DNA of 64,000 nucleotides. Origin: Atopsyche davidsoni. Its lineage: Eukaryota; Arthropoda; Insecta; Trichoptera; Hydrobiosidae. The stretch spans positions 3,978,001-4,042,000 of the forward strand of contig JAILWY010000015.1 of the NCBI GenBank assembly GCA_022113835.1, written 5' to 3'. Of the stretch, positions 33,065 through 44,699 are shown piece by piece. A program made the translations under genes and the position numbers. The notes below the pieces were generated by a model that was not told where the DNA came from, ran no database searches, and worked only from the letters and a program-made list of their open reading frames with translations. Position 1 is the stretch's first letter. Every line of letters starts with the position of its first letter.

Positions 33065-34875
33065 GATCTCGAGTCACTGCACTTTTTACTATAATTTTTT
33101 TTTTTAAATACGCCAACACAATCCCTACCGCTTACATTAATCATAAGCATACAATATTTAGGTAATCGATTTATATAAGGTGACGAGGAAAATTCTCGGA
33201 TTCGATTCCACACCTGCTGTCGCGCCCAGACGTCGTAATTTTTTAGACCACTTCGGCTCTACTTAAATCAAAATTAAATCGTATTCCTCTGCTATCAAGA
33301 TCTAACCTAACGCGTTGATCGTCTATTAATAATAAATACTATACTACTTACAGCGCAGTCATCTAATGTTTAACGCGGCGATATCCTTGTAGAAATCATA
33401 CGAACTCATGGCCACAACGTTTTCTCTAAATGTCATATTTTATATTTAATCATATATGCAACGAAAGATTTTTACTCGAATCTGTCAAGAGCACTTTCAA
33501 GTACACCCTGCATCGTGATTTCAAAGGCATACTTAAGCGCTGGAATCGATTTTTTTTTAATTGCGAGCGCCTAGCTACCTTTTGGCAGAAGATCAATAGC
33601 AGAATACCACAAGGCATTTCATCCGTTCTGACAGGCGGACCAGGTCAAGCATGCGGTTGACCCAACACTGCCATAAGCTCTATGTCAAGTATTAACCGAG
33701 TGACTTTACAGATAACAACAACGCGTAGCATTGAATAGATCGCAAGCCGAAAGCTACAAGACAACGACTTTCTTCGCATGTTAAAATCAAAGCACATTGA
33801 ATAATATTCAAGAGCCATCGACCAGTGAAATAAACTTTCCCTGATAGGAGTACATACTTGAAGACTTGACCTGTGACTTGCTTAATTTTAATGTATTATT
33901 ACACATAATATACATATTTAATAATGGTCTAAATCTGAAGCAGCGAAGAATTCATTGTCTACTATTTTTTTTATGTGCAGGCTGATATACTATATGGTAA
34001 TGGTGTCTCGAAGACGAGTTATGCAAAACGACAAAACGTTTTAAATTAAGCGGTCGATTCAGATTATTTTAATTCCCCGCGTACCACAGTTTCGGAAATG
34101 AGCGATTGGCAGATGATTGCATGGCAAGAAACAAGCGAACGGACGCGCACCATTTTTTTAATAATATGTAGAGGGGAGCGAACAAAAGAATACGAATCCT
34201 TTGTTTGCGAAATACTTATGCCGATTTATTGCTTTTATCAGATTTGGGAATCTCGCAAGTGGAGAATGTTCAACTCTAGCCAAGCAAGAGAAAAAACGCT
34301 GATAGTTAATGTTCCGAATATCACCTGCGGGATGAAAGGTAGATTGAAGCATATATACACCTGTAAAATCACCTTAAAGAACTGAAAATATGAAAGTAGT
34401 ACTTCAATAATAAGCAAAGTCATTTTTATACATTTCAACTCAAAAAGCAAATTGAGTACGCAAAAAATAATTTGTGTAGCAATTTCAGCGTGATGAGACA
34501 TTTATACTGTATTAAAGTTGCATGATGATAAATGCATTGTAATTTTGTTAATTTAGAGAAGGCAGATTATTTTAAAGGATGACTTCAGTAAGGCCATTGT
34601 TTCTCGAAGGATCAATGAAAGGTAGGTCATAATTTATTGCGAATTTATCGATAATAGCTCTATACAGAGTACAAGGTCAAAGCTTATATGAGTATTCGCA
34701 AAAATTTAATGTAACTTTGTAAAATCAATAAAATGCGTGAGAATTAAAGCAAGCCTCGATTTCGAATGAAAAAAATGCAGTTATTTGATGCAAGTAGCAA
34801 CTTCGTAGTCATGTGGATCTATACACCTAAATTACGTTTTCACTTCTTATTAAATTTACTTATCTGGTAAATATC
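33065..34875. other. No gene recognised
   Basis: Short frames only, none over 95 codons and none with a known motif. Composition is uniform and AT-rich. Confidence 0.45.
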
Positions 34876-34881
34876 AATATA

Positions 34882-35145
34882 ACCTCCCTGCTCTCCCCAT
34901 TATGTTGATTGTGCATGGCTGCTATAGATCGGTAATGGAGTAGGGGATTAAGAATAATTGTGGAGGGATATGCTCTGGAAGTACCATATCGAGGTGGAGG
35001 GGCTCCTGCTATTATTTCTGCAACCTGCTACATAAGAAGTATCAGATCTAAACGCCAGAGCTTTGTAAGGAAAGGATTATATGATAATGCTATTGGGCAG
35101 GACCCAAAGACTACACTATTCTCCCTAAGAAAACCATGAACACTT
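34882..35145 (+). mobile_element. SINE-like element, copy S2
   Basis: Starts cctccctgctctccccatta, matching the start of the copy at 57339. It has all internal blocks (tgtgcatggctgc, gatcggtaatggag, atgctctggaagtacc, taaacgccagagctttgtaa). It stops after aaaccatgaacact, so the LINE-like tail is missing. Confidence 0.7.
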
Positions 35146-35247
35146 GCTACTATTATATAATAAAAAAATCAATAACACCATTTACTGAAAAATTTAATTT
35201 AAATCAATTTTAAAACTTGCTATGCCTTATTTCTGAGAGTCCACAGA

Positions 35248-35375
35248 TATGTGATTAAGCATATTTTTTCACACATTGAAAACGATTAAAGAAAACTCTC
35301 AGAAAATATCTTGATATTTTCTGAGAGTTTTCTTTAATCGTTTTCAATGTGTGAAAAAATATGCTTAATCACATA
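35248..35375. other. 128-bp palindrome: 63-bp perfect arms, 2-nt spacer
   Basis: Left arm 35248-35310 and right arm 35313-35375 are exact reverse complements over all 63 bases, with only TT between. The arm runs from atatgtgattaagc to cagaaaatatc. No mismatch was found, so the structure is young or actively maintained. The sequence agtccacagatatgt occurs just before it (35238-35252) and again at about 35443. It has no coding content. A transcript would form a perfect long hairpin. Confidence 0.97.
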
Positions 35376-35459
35376 AACATACTAATACCTGCATGGGTAA
35401 ATAAATACGCATCCTGATTAACATTAATCTAAAATTAATATAGTCCACAGATATGTTAA

Positions 35460-36740
35460 AAATCATGTCGATAGTCGTTAATGCTTAAAAAGACACGAAC
35501 ACATAAAGGAGAAAATTGGAAATGCATACGTCCATATTTTGTGTGACTGGTTAGAATGATTGGTAAACAGTCACGTAACAGTGTTTGATATCTTAAAAGC
35601 GAATGTTGTTTTTATTTTTTATTCAAAGATTGATCGCGCATTAATTATATGCGAATCCCGGTGCGTACGATTCGAATAACGTGTTGACGTATGAAAAAAA
35701 AAATTTATACAATCTAATGATTAAGAATTGATGAATTGAAGTATTTAATTAAAAGTGCTACCCGCGACTTTTATTTCATTTAATTCCAAGTTTCTTTTTA
35801 AATTAATTTTATTGGCATTGCGTATGTATTCAGATAATTAAAATGCTTTGAGTAACTCTCAAGATATAATTGACTAAATATATTAAAAGTCAATTATATT
35901 GTAGATTTCTTAATATTTTTATGCTATGCCTTAAAACGATAAAACTGAAATGCGTTGAAAATCTACTTTTAATGATTTAATTGTATGTTTTACAAGGAAA
36001 TCATTAAAAAAAATATGTATCATAATGAGGTTGTGTCTTTGTTATCAAATCTGAAAGCATTTTACAATTCTGAAAGATCATGGCAAGTTGAATGATAGAC
36101 CATGATTTTGTCACAAATAAAAAAAGTTAAATTATGGCAACGTCAATTAATATTAAGTCAAAAAGACAAGGCTTCGTTTGTATGGAGATCAATGCACGAC
36201 AGATGGTGTTGCCTCTCAATTTTTTTTTTTTTACTAAGGCTGTAGTAATTGTTTGGCACAGTTTTAGACAAACGCCCCCGCGTTGTTTCTTTACTATCGC
36301 GTAGGCGTTCTGAGCGCGGCAATCTGGTACGACACGTTTCAGGTTTTAGTGGGAATAAAAAACCTGAGATAAACACACAACCGTTTGTATATAGTATTAT
36401 TAAAACGTGTACAAAGACAATGCTGAAGCGAAACAACACTGAAAATTATTGTCAACCATACTCGCAGTGGAAATATTAGACTTAAAATATTATTCTATAC
36501 AAAACTAAATAACTTATATTTATTTATTTTTATATAAATTTTAACAACGATAATTAGCTAGTAAAAGACTTATGAATTGTTTTATAAAATATGACGACAA
36601 ACGCGATCAATTTTCACATAAAAATACAATACATATAAGACAAGGCATTTAAGCATAAAAAACATGTTAAAAAAAGTTTCTAAAGATTATAAAAATTATT
36701 TTTAAAAAAATAATTTATTAATATTAAAAACATTTCTTTT
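35460..36740. other. Mostly AT-rich, one GC-richer patch
   Basis: A patch at 36170-36370 (cgcccccgcgttg, gcgtaggcgttctgagcgcg) carries overlapping frames on both strands without recognised motifs. The rest is featureless. Confidence 0.4.
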
Positions 36741-36743
36741 TAC

Positions 36744-36775
36744 CTGATGCGGCCCCGTAACTTGCCCATTGTCAA
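36744..36775 (-). other. Candidate initiator exon end, minus strand
   Basis: In a small GC patch the minus strand reads gaca-ATG (36767-36769) followed by eight codons (MGKLRGRI) and then CAG/GTAAAAAG at 36744/36743. The start context is good and the donor is weak. A lone short exon cannot be confirmed from sequence, and no protein is recognised. Confidence 0.18.
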
Positions 36776-37580
36776 AGCGTCGATTTTATATAAATATAAT
36801 AAAATCTTTTACCTAATTAGCAATGCGAAGAGCCGCAGCAGTGATTCAAAAATATACACTCTATTTTAATAAAATACTTAAATTTATTTTAAGTGTTTTT
36901 AAAAATTTAAATAATTTTATTCACAATAGACTAGTTAAATATATAGTACTCTCGTATTTAAACAGACATGAATAGCCCAAATGAATAGGAGATTACGCAC
37001 ATTTACGATTGTGAGCATTTTTGAGGACTTCTTCAGACGAGAGTGCTTGAAAGCGGCCACAAATAGAAATGTTCGTAATCTCAAATCATTAATTTCGTAT
37101 AATCTTTTATATATATTTTTCAGAATTAACATTTCTGCAATTTACTGTGCAAAAAATGTGCAATTCTTTCTATTTACTTACACGCCTCACTAACTGAAGC
37201 AAACCGGCTCGTTATCTTATCGCTTAGACGTGCAATAAAACATATTACTCATTTATAAAGCAGAGAGTATCAACCGATGACACATGTACAGCAATAAAAA
37301 AATCGTTATATTAATTATACGATAGTAAAAAAATCGCTGGAACAGACCGAGCGACAAGGTGGGCGAAGAGATAACGCCAACAGGGATGCGAGTTAAAATT
37401 AAAAGAAATTACACAGATAAAAAATATGCACCATTTAACCATCGACATTTTATTACATTTATAAATACCGAGAAGTTGCACCGTTGCAACTTTGTTTGGT
37501 CTTTGAAATCTTTTGTCTTGCTTTAAAAAAAGCCACTGTCCCTCTCGAACTTGGACACTGAATAAAATTGTAACAATACA

Positions 37581-37632
37581 GTAAACCCTCCTACAACGCG
37601 ATCATTTCGCACCACGCTGTATGGAAACTGAA
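37581..37632 (+). mobile_element. Pogo/Tigger-like terminus
   Basis: TA followed by CAGTAAACCCTCCTACAACG, then cacgctgtatggaaactg. Same end type as the MITE at 17084. The partner end was not found. Confidence 0.45.
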
Positions 37633-37639
37633 TAAATAC

Positions 37640-38350
37640 ATAAACATGAGGTTGATTCCTTTTAATTAAATTTAAAAGTACAAATTCGAAAATTAAAAAA
37701 AATTATTAAAGTAACTAGCAATTTGGACCAAATTTTATATAAATATAAGAATACATGTTAATTTCAATAATTAATTAATTAATGTGAATTGTATGCAAGT
37801 TTTCTGGTTTTCGTGACCTCTTCTAAAAACGGTATTTCCAGCAGATAAAGCATATCACTAATAAAAGAACATTTATAAATACACAACATATAAATATTTT
37901 TTTTAATAAAAAATATCAAAAACAGCAATGATGGCAGAAATGAGGGGATCCCCGTTGTGGTTTAGTGATAATATTATAAATGATTATGTTACCACTTTAG
38001 TTTTAAAAAAAAATCATTAACTTACTTTATAAATATTAAATTGAAAATTGACTTTCAAGTTTTCAATTTGAAAAATTTATTTAAATTTTTTTATCGCCTA
38101 CAAATAATGCATATTACGCTTTTCGTGATTATAATATTTAAAAATAAACATATCAACGTGAAATCGAGAATTTAAAATTTACAAGCTTAGTATTATTTAA
38201 GATCCTAAAATATTTATTTCTCTGGTGAATTAGAATATATTGCAAATGGTTTAATTTATCTATACAGAGTGTATGAATGAACAGTTGCATGCGACACCTA
38301 ACAAATTAATTATATTTCATTTAATACAGTCGACGACTTACGCAAAACTG
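37640..38350. other. AT-rich stretch, nothing recognised
   Basis: Very AT-rich. No structure seen. Confidence 0.5.
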
Positions 38351-38354
38351 TAAC

Positions 38355-38362
38355 CAAAAAAA
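38355..38362 (-). terminator. Pol III T-run terminator of the tRNA-Phe gene
   Basis: Seven consecutive T on the minus strand, 5 bases past the discriminator base. Confidence 0.85.
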
Positions 38363-38366
38363 TAAT

Positions 38367-38439
38367 TGCCGAAACCAGGGATCGAACCAGGGACCTTTAG
38401 ATCTTCAGTCTAACGCTCTCCCAACTGAGCTATTTCGGC
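38367..38439 (-). tRNA. tRNA-Phe (anticodon GAA)
   Basis: The minus strand folds into a complete 73-nt cloverleaf. Acceptor arm GCCGAAA pairs with TTTCGGC followed by discriminator A. The D-arm TAGCTCAGTTGGGAGAGC doubles as the pol III A box, and the T-arm GGTTCGATCCC is the B box. The anticodon loop CTGAAGA reads GAA, for Phe codons UUC and UUU. CCA is not encoded, as usual in eukaryotic nuclear genes. There is no intron. A run of seven T (plus-strand A, 38356-38362) just downstream is the pol III terminator. All stems are intact, so it is probably functional. No other tRNA gene was found nearby. Confidence 0.98.
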
Positions 38440-38449
38440 TATATAATCC

Positions 38450-39075
38450 CGTAGAAATAAATTAATCAATTGAACAATATAAAAACAATTAAGAAGTATT
38501 CCAGCTTAAATTGGGTTAAAGGTTATCATCTCATTAAATGTTCATAAATTTTTGGCTAATTCGTCTAATTAGAAACATATTATTTATTTAATTATTTTCA
38601 TACACATGATAAACTTGGTAAATCTTGAAAGTTTATAAATGCTGCATTTATCTTGTCAATTCGACAATCGCACAAAATTACATAATCTTTACTTTCATAA
38701 GTTAAATCTACAGTTAAAAAGAAATTTCACTTCTGCCTCGCATGAAACTGTGACTTCAGAATAAAAAACATATTGTCATATTAAAACCTATGTAAATTAT
38801 TTAAAAACGTGAATCGTCTCTCGTTAACGCTTTTATCGGAAGGCATAAAAAAAAATATTTGCAACTTTTGAAAAAAATTTTGACCTATCATTTGATAGCA
38901 ACAATTTCGTGTGACATCAATTAATTAAAAGGTAATATATTTTTAGGTGCAGACTATGTACAACAGCACGCTTTTACGAGACGAGCATTATATATTATTA
39001 TTTCGATTCTGTCACAGGACGTCCGTTTAACAACTACAAACCATGCGGGTGTGACTGGAGTACTTCGTTACCAAT
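38450..39075. other. AT-rich stretch, nothing recognised
   Basis: No features were found between the tRNA and the islands that follow. Confidence 0.5.
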
Positions 39076-39079
39076 AGTA

Positions 39080-39300
39080 TCTATAATCTATGGTATCCGC
39101 GACATCCGGTCGCTCGAGTGGTATGACGTATACGCAACATCCTGTGTGTGTAGACACGAACACTTATCCGCGCCGCGGTCAAAAGAAAGCGGGTCCCATA
39201 TCCTGTAAGGGAGACCGGGCCTTCCGTAAATACGAAGGGTCGATTCAAGCCATACAAGTGCTTTCTGACGCATATACTTATTACCAGCTGTTTAATGCAT
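39080..39300. promoter_or_regulatory. GC-richer island
   Basis: Contains atccggtcgctcgag, ccgcgccgcggtc and TTACCAGCTGTTTAATG (E-box with a homeodomain-like flank). Short frames on both strands are unrecognised. Possible enhancer. Confidence 0.25.
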
Positions 39301-39479
39301 CAGATATATTTATATAAAGTATTCAGTACGCAACCTGATGGAGGATCTGCAGTGCGTAAAGCAATTCAAGTGTCAGTTGGAGACATGGCAGTATAGCTCA
39401 GAGGCTCACATTCAAAGCAGGTTTGATATTAAATAAGAATAAATACTGAATTTAATAATATAAAATTTTGATAAGCAGT

Positions 39480-39720
39480 TTAGCAGAGCATGATTTTTAG
39501 ATTATGCCCGTCTGGCACGCGTACTATAAACAGCTGTTTATTTATGCACGACCAGAGACAATGATTTCACAGCTCGCGTGCGCAGATGACTCATAGACAC
39601 TCTTGCCGTAGTGAAATTATTCAAATCGGAATGTTGCCATATTTTATAATCGAGTGGGCGTGGCGGTGATTCCGTGCGCATCTCCATCATTTGCCACTTG
39701 CAACAATGGACGCCGACATG
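39480..39720. promoter_or_regulatory. Motif-dense island, possible enhancer
   Basis: In order: AACAGCTGTTTATTTATG (E-box CAGCTG fused to a forkhead-like TGTTTAT, 39529-39546), TGACTCA (AP-1, 39587-39593), GAAATTATTC, CCATATTTTATAATCG, GTGGGCGTGGC (Klf/Sp-like, 39654-39664) and AACAATGG (Sox, 39702-39709). Several full-consensus sites within 200 bases in a GC-richer block suggest a cis-regulatory module. There is no coding frame. Inference only. Confidence 0.35.
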
Positions 39721-39779
39721 TTCGATATCAAAAAAAGTGAAACCAGTCGATGGGAGATATTAGCAAAGCCGTTACTCAA

Positions 39780-39990
39780 CAGCTGATCATTTTCTTTGTA
39801 ATTTGCTGTCGCCATTTTTTTCTAATGGCGGTATCGTTATTGTAGGTGGACGTTCGCTTTCCTCCACTGCGACAGAGAGAGGATAATAAATGGCACTTGT
39901 GTTTGACTGATAAGGCAAATTTGTTTTTGATAAGAGAAATGGCTGTCCACTCTCTGTCGAGTCATCGAAAATCGCAAAGTTTGTAAACAA
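39780..39990. promoter_or_regulatory. Possible Polycomb-response-like element
   Basis: GCCATTTT (39811-39818) and AATGGCGG (39824-39831) are two full PHO/YY1-type sites in inverted arrangement 5 bases apart. GAGAGAGG (39875-39882) is a GAGA-factor-type motif. Paired PHO sites plus GAGA are the known ingredients of fly PREs. Motif content alone does not prove function. Confidence 0.28.
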
Positions 39991-40295
39991 ATGACTGCAA
40001 GCGAAAATTTTATTGTTTTGTACTATTAAAATCCTTATCGATTAATTACTATGAGCCGTGCTATTTGATAAACCAAACTTACACTATTGCAGAAATAATC
40101 ACGCCTTAATGAAAAATACTCAGCTCAAAATAAATTGTAGTATGTATATGTAAATGTGTTCAATAGCTTCAATCCTGGTGTATAAGCCTGTTTACTATCT
40201 TAAAAAATATATTATTTCAAAATACATATATTAATGTGAAATCATAATCAAATTTGAAATATAACATATTATTAAAAAAAAAAAAAAGTAGTACA

Positions 40296-40430
40296 TAGAG
40301 CATTCTTCTTCAACAGGTGCCTCTCCTCAGAGGAGGTTGGCGACAATTCACTGAGCATGTACTCATGCTGAGCCAGTGTTCATGGTTTTCTAAGGGGAAA
40401 ATAGTGCAGTGGGTCCCCTAGATCAATAAA
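40296..40430 (-). mobile_element. SINE-like element, copy S6 (3-prime part)
   Basis: On the minus strand it reads ccccttagaaaaccatgaac, actggctcagcatgagta, then the tail cgccaacctcctctgaggag, agaggcacctgttgaagaag. It is truncated at the 5-prime end. Confidence 0.75.
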
Positions 40431-40559
40431 ATAGATCACTCAATGGTTTAAGAAATGATTTGTCTCGGTACTGTATTTGCTTGTTTTCAGAGAGCAAACA
40501 TGCTTTTTTGGAGGAAAGGTGTTGATTGCTCTAATTGTAAAGCGATTCACAGATCGGAA

Positions 40560-40830
40560 TGTGGAATTTAAATTTGTCACAGGTTAGTCGCAAGTCGCGG
40601 GCGGCGTTTCCGAGTATTCAAAAATAATTGAAAGCACCGGAAGCGCTGAAAGTCCGCGTTTCCGCCGATAAGGGGACAGGCGGTCCAGGGCGGAGGATGT
40701 GGCCATTGGCGCGCGATCGCAATGCTCACTGAACGCGACACCAAATGGCGGACCAGATTATACCGAATCAGCCACCGGCCCCGCTGGTGTTGCCACAACA
40801 CGGTCAAGCGTACATACAAAACAATACTTA
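40560..40830. promoter_or_regulatory. GC-rich island
   Basis: Contains gggcggcgtttccg, ggccattggcgcgcgatcgc and ACCAAATGGCGGACC (PHO/YY1-like). Frames of 80 codons (minus) and 60 codons (plus) are unrecognised. Probably regulatory or a promoter-proximal island. Confidence 0.3.
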
Positions 40831-40962
40831 ATTACTTTTGTTCAAAAATTACCGCCGAAATGAGGCCGACACAAATATATCTGGTTACTAAGAGATACGA
40901 TTAAATTACAGATCATATGACATTGAACACTTCAACATTGAAATCACCTAATGTTATGTCGT

Positions 40963-41165
40963 CTCAGTTCTCCTTTATGGAGTCGAAGCTTGGACACTAC
41001 TGTGCGATGAATTGAGGCGGCAGAATATGGCTATATAGGAGAATACATCTGATTCTGACACTCCAGCTGATTGTCCACGAAAAATTGAAGAACAAACAGG
41101 AAGTTTAGTTTTTGGGAGATCGGAAGTACGGCCGTGCCCCAGGATAGAAATATGTTCGAGATAAA
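40963..41165 (+). mobile_element. Non-LTR retrotransposon fragment (copy G)
   Basis: Begins cagttctcctttatggagtc and includes gtgcgatgaattgaggcggc, ctatataggagaatac and ctccagctgattgtcca. It ends gccccaggatagaaatatg. Large internal deletions; inactive. Confidence 0.75.
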
Positions 41166-41379
41166 CGAAGGACGGAATCGCAATACCGATAAGTAGATTT
41201 TAATAAGTATCAATTAAAATAATTAGCGTGCGGGCATGAAATAAAAAAAAAAAAAAAAAAAACATCCTGCGGTTCGCGTACGATTATGAATTGCATCACT
41301 CCGAAACAATGCGTTACAAATAATTGCATACGTAGGTCGCACGCTAAATTCGGGTGTTAAAAAACGAAAGTCGTTATTT

Positions 41380-41514
41380 CCCTCTCGCCCGCACGCGATC
41401 CGAATAAACACAAAAAGTATCAAAACAAGCTCCCCCAGACTCCCCGTCTCTGTCGGACACACTCGGCCGGAATGGACTCGCCCGACTGCAGCCGCCGCGC
41501 GAATGTGGGCCTTA
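41380..41514. promoter_or_regulatory. CpG-rich segment at the head of array T4
   Basis: ctcgcccgcacgcgatccg, ggccggaatggactcgcccg and cagccgccgcgcgaatgtg form a GC-rich block. The tandem array begins immediately after it. No TATA or coding frame is recognised. Confidence 0.3.
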
Positions 41515-43035
41515 GAGACACGCAAGGAGCCATTTCGATTGCAGACTGCGAGAACAATAGCATCCTCGGAGGGTTCTTTCGCTTCAGACATTCTTGGAGA
41601 GATCCCCAAAGAGACTAATTTTTTTCAAAATATTCGTATGAATCAAAAAATGAAGACGTGTCGCTCCTGCTTCAGATCATTTTGACCTGTGAAAAATAAT
41701 CGTATGTTCCTAATTGTGATACACTTTTGAGGATAAGATTGCGATAACAATAGCTTTTAGTTTCTGACATTCTTGTAGAGATCCCCAAAGAGACTAATTT
41801 TTTTCAAAATATTCGTACGAATCAAAAAATGAAGACGTGTCGCTCCTGCTTCAGATCATTTTAACCTGTGAAAAATAACCGTATGTTCCTAATTATGATA
41901 CACCTTTGAGGACAAGAGTAGCAATTTTGATTGCAGATTGCGAGAACAATAGCTTTTCGTTTCGACATTCTTGGAGAGATCCCCAAAGAGACTAATTTTT
42001 TTCAAAATATTCGTATGAATCAAAAAATGAAGACGCTCCTTCAGATCATTTTAACCTGTGAAAAATAACCGTATGTTCCTAATTGTGATACACTTTTGAG
42101 GACAAGGGTAGCAATTTTGATTGCAGATTGCGAGAACAATAGCTTTTCGTTTCGACATTCTTGTAGAGATCCCTAAAAAGACTAATTTTTTCAAAATATT
42201 TGTATGAATCTAAAAATGAAGACGTATCGATTATTCTGCTTCAGATAATTTTAATCATATGCTCCTCATTACGATACACCTTTGAGAGAGGTAGCAATTT
42301 TGATTGCAGATTGCGAGAACAATAGCTTTTCGTTTAAGACATTCATGTAGACATCCCCAAAGAGACTAATTTTTTCAAAATATTTGTATGAATCTAAAAA
42401 TGAAGACGTGTCGATCCTGCTTCAAATCATTTTAACTTGTGAAAAATAATCATATGTTCCTAATTATGAGACACATTTGAGAACAAGGGTAGCAATTTTG
42501 ATTGCAGATTGCAAGAATAGCTTCCTCGGAGGGTTCTTTCATTTCAGACATTCTTGAAGAGATCCCCAAAGACACTAATTTTTTCAAAATATTTATATAA
42601 ATCTAAAAATGAAGACGTATCGATTATTCTGCTTTAGATGTATTGAATCATATGCTCCTCATTACGATACACCTTTGTGGAGAGGGGTAGCAATTTTGAT
42701 TGCGAGAACAATAGCTTTTCGTTTCAGACATTCTTGTAAAGATTCCCAAAGAGACTAATTTTTTCAAAATATTTGTATATATCTAAAAATGAAGACGTAT
42801 TGATTCTGCTTCAGATAAATTTTATCATATGCTCCTAATTACGATACACCTTTGAGGACAAGGGTAGCAATTTTGATTTCCTCGCAGGGTTCTTTCATTA
42901 CAAAGGCACAATTGTTTAAAATATTTTTATCAATCTAAAAATGAAGACGCATCGATCCTGCTCCAGATAATTTTAAACTCTGAAAATTAATCATATGTAC
43001 CTAATTATGATACATCTTTGAGGACAAGAGTGTCT
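41515..43035. repeat. Tandem array T4, about 7.5 units of 180-210 bp
   Basis: The block gatccccaaagagactaatt followed by tttttcaaaatatt recurs near 41601, 41780, 41978, 42168, 42351, 42561 and 42741 (spacings 179, 198, 190, 183, 210, 180), with a partial last unit. Other constant parts are aatgaagacgtgtcg, ctgcttcagat, atgttcctaatt, gatacaccttt and gcgagaacaatagc. The first and sixth units also share cctcggagggttctttc. Divergence rises to the right. Non-coding. Confidence 0.93.
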
Positions 43036-43039
43036 ATAT

Positions 43040-44115
43040 TACCATTATTATTTAATAAAAACAATTCTATCATTTTTTATGCGTTGAACAAAGATCAAAA
43101 GCAGATTAACGATTTAGAGGGCAAAGAGAAATAAACAGCAAAATTTTCGAGGGAATACCAAAACACTGAATAAAATATTTAGTCGCAGAGCGTCTACATC
43201 ATAAACTTTTACTGCATACCTCGTCTTCTTCTTGTGTTATTTATGCTAAAAACGTACAAAAATAAAAATACACCGCGAGTGGAATTATCATTGTTTTGAT
43301 TCGTTTGTATAAAATAAAACATTTTAGGATCAACGGATACGTCCCACAAATCAGCGCGGCACACGCAGGACGCGAGTTACCTCGTCCTGTCGGATTCACA
43401 ATACTGTTGGCTTTTGGATAAAGTTTTATTTTTGAATAATTTATATTCAAATCCGCGATGCGATCGGAATACAAAGACGTGTGGATTGGACGTTTCGACA
43501 AAGGTGGACAACCAGCCGGCAGTGCGTCAAGGTCAAGTGCCACACTCGCACTGCATGGTGATACACCTGGCAGATCTCCTGAAATATTTAACCTGTCCCT
43601 TCGTCAAGATATCATCAAATAATTGCACTCCTACTATACAAATAACCTATAAAAAAAATACATTAAAAACTTATTCCATCTCTTTCTTATTGTCACGTTG
43701 AACATCGCCCATTACGTAAAAAATATACATAAAAAAAAAAATTAAAAAAAACATCAACACGGTTGTGAAATTTCGTCAACATCTGCATACCTTTGTAGTC
43801 GGCAGGTGACATAAAGTCACATTGGTTTATCGGTTGATTAAATATTGATAAATGGCGAGCCGGCAGGAGGTTAACATCCGCTGTGGATAATCTCTCGGGT
43901 GGCACTTGAGCCGCGGCACCTGGTACGTCTACGGAATATGCTTTATATACAGGGCTTCGAGCTAGTATCGACCTATCGAGCAAGGTTATTTTCTAACGAT
44001 CGATTGTTGGGAAAATAAAAACTCGTGTTTGAGTGAAACTGTTGGACATATTTAAACCGTCCAATGGTACTGATTTTATCGATAGTATAATATTTTTTAT
44101 TACTTTAAAAAAAAT
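43040..44115. other. No gene recognised; GC-richer patches
   Basis: Patches at about 43330-43560 and 43860-43930 stand above AT-rich surroundings. Frames of 95-100 codons on both strands have no known motif. Confidence 0.4.
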
Positions 44116-44117
44116 AC

Positions 44118-44122
<5 letters not shown>

Positions 44123-44189
<67 letters not shown>
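44123..44189. repeat. (AT)n microsatellite, about 67 bp
   Basis: Pure AT dinucleotides. Confidence 0.97.
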
Positions 44190-44194
<5 letters not shown>

Positions 44195-44483
44195 TTAAAT
44201 TAATCAAAATTTAATTAAAAATCAATTATTTTAGACAAGAATGTATATTAAGAACTAATAAAGTGATTAAAATCAAAAGTTACGCGATTGTCTTTAAGCT
44301 GTAGTTTTTTTTAATTTTATTTCTACTTATAGCCGAAAATGAAATTTTAAAAGTTAATTAAGGAATAAAGTTCTCATGGAAATTTATTGAGATTGTATCG
44401 AATTTCAAACAAAAATACTAACATAAATCCATTCACAAATATAAAAGTCATTAATATTAAAACTTTAAGTACTCGTTGTATTT

Positions 44484-44597
44484 CAGTGGCTTGCGGTGCA
44501 CGAAAGCAGTAATTGTTAGACATTAATTGTATTTTGAATATATATTTTTGTTTTGAGTCGATTTTTCGTTTTTACTTGCATGAACCGCACGCCACTG
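44484..44597. mobile_element. Short hAT-type MITE (114 bp)
   Basis: The left end CAGTGGCTTGCGGTGCA is nearly the inverse of the right end TGAACCGCACGCCACTG. Similar single ends occur at 1852 and 29330. The flanking octamers do not match. Too small to code. Confidence 0.7.
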
Positions 44598-44699
44598 GCA
44601 ATGTCTTTGTTTACGTTGGGACCATCAATAATGTTTGGAAATTTTGATAGCATAACCTCTGAAAGTTAGTCGGTTTATTAATTATTATATAAACTCTGA

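Noticed and set aside
39385..39435. tagctcagaggc, like a tRNA D-arm
   Set aside because: The would-be T-arm is too close and mismatched; no fold.
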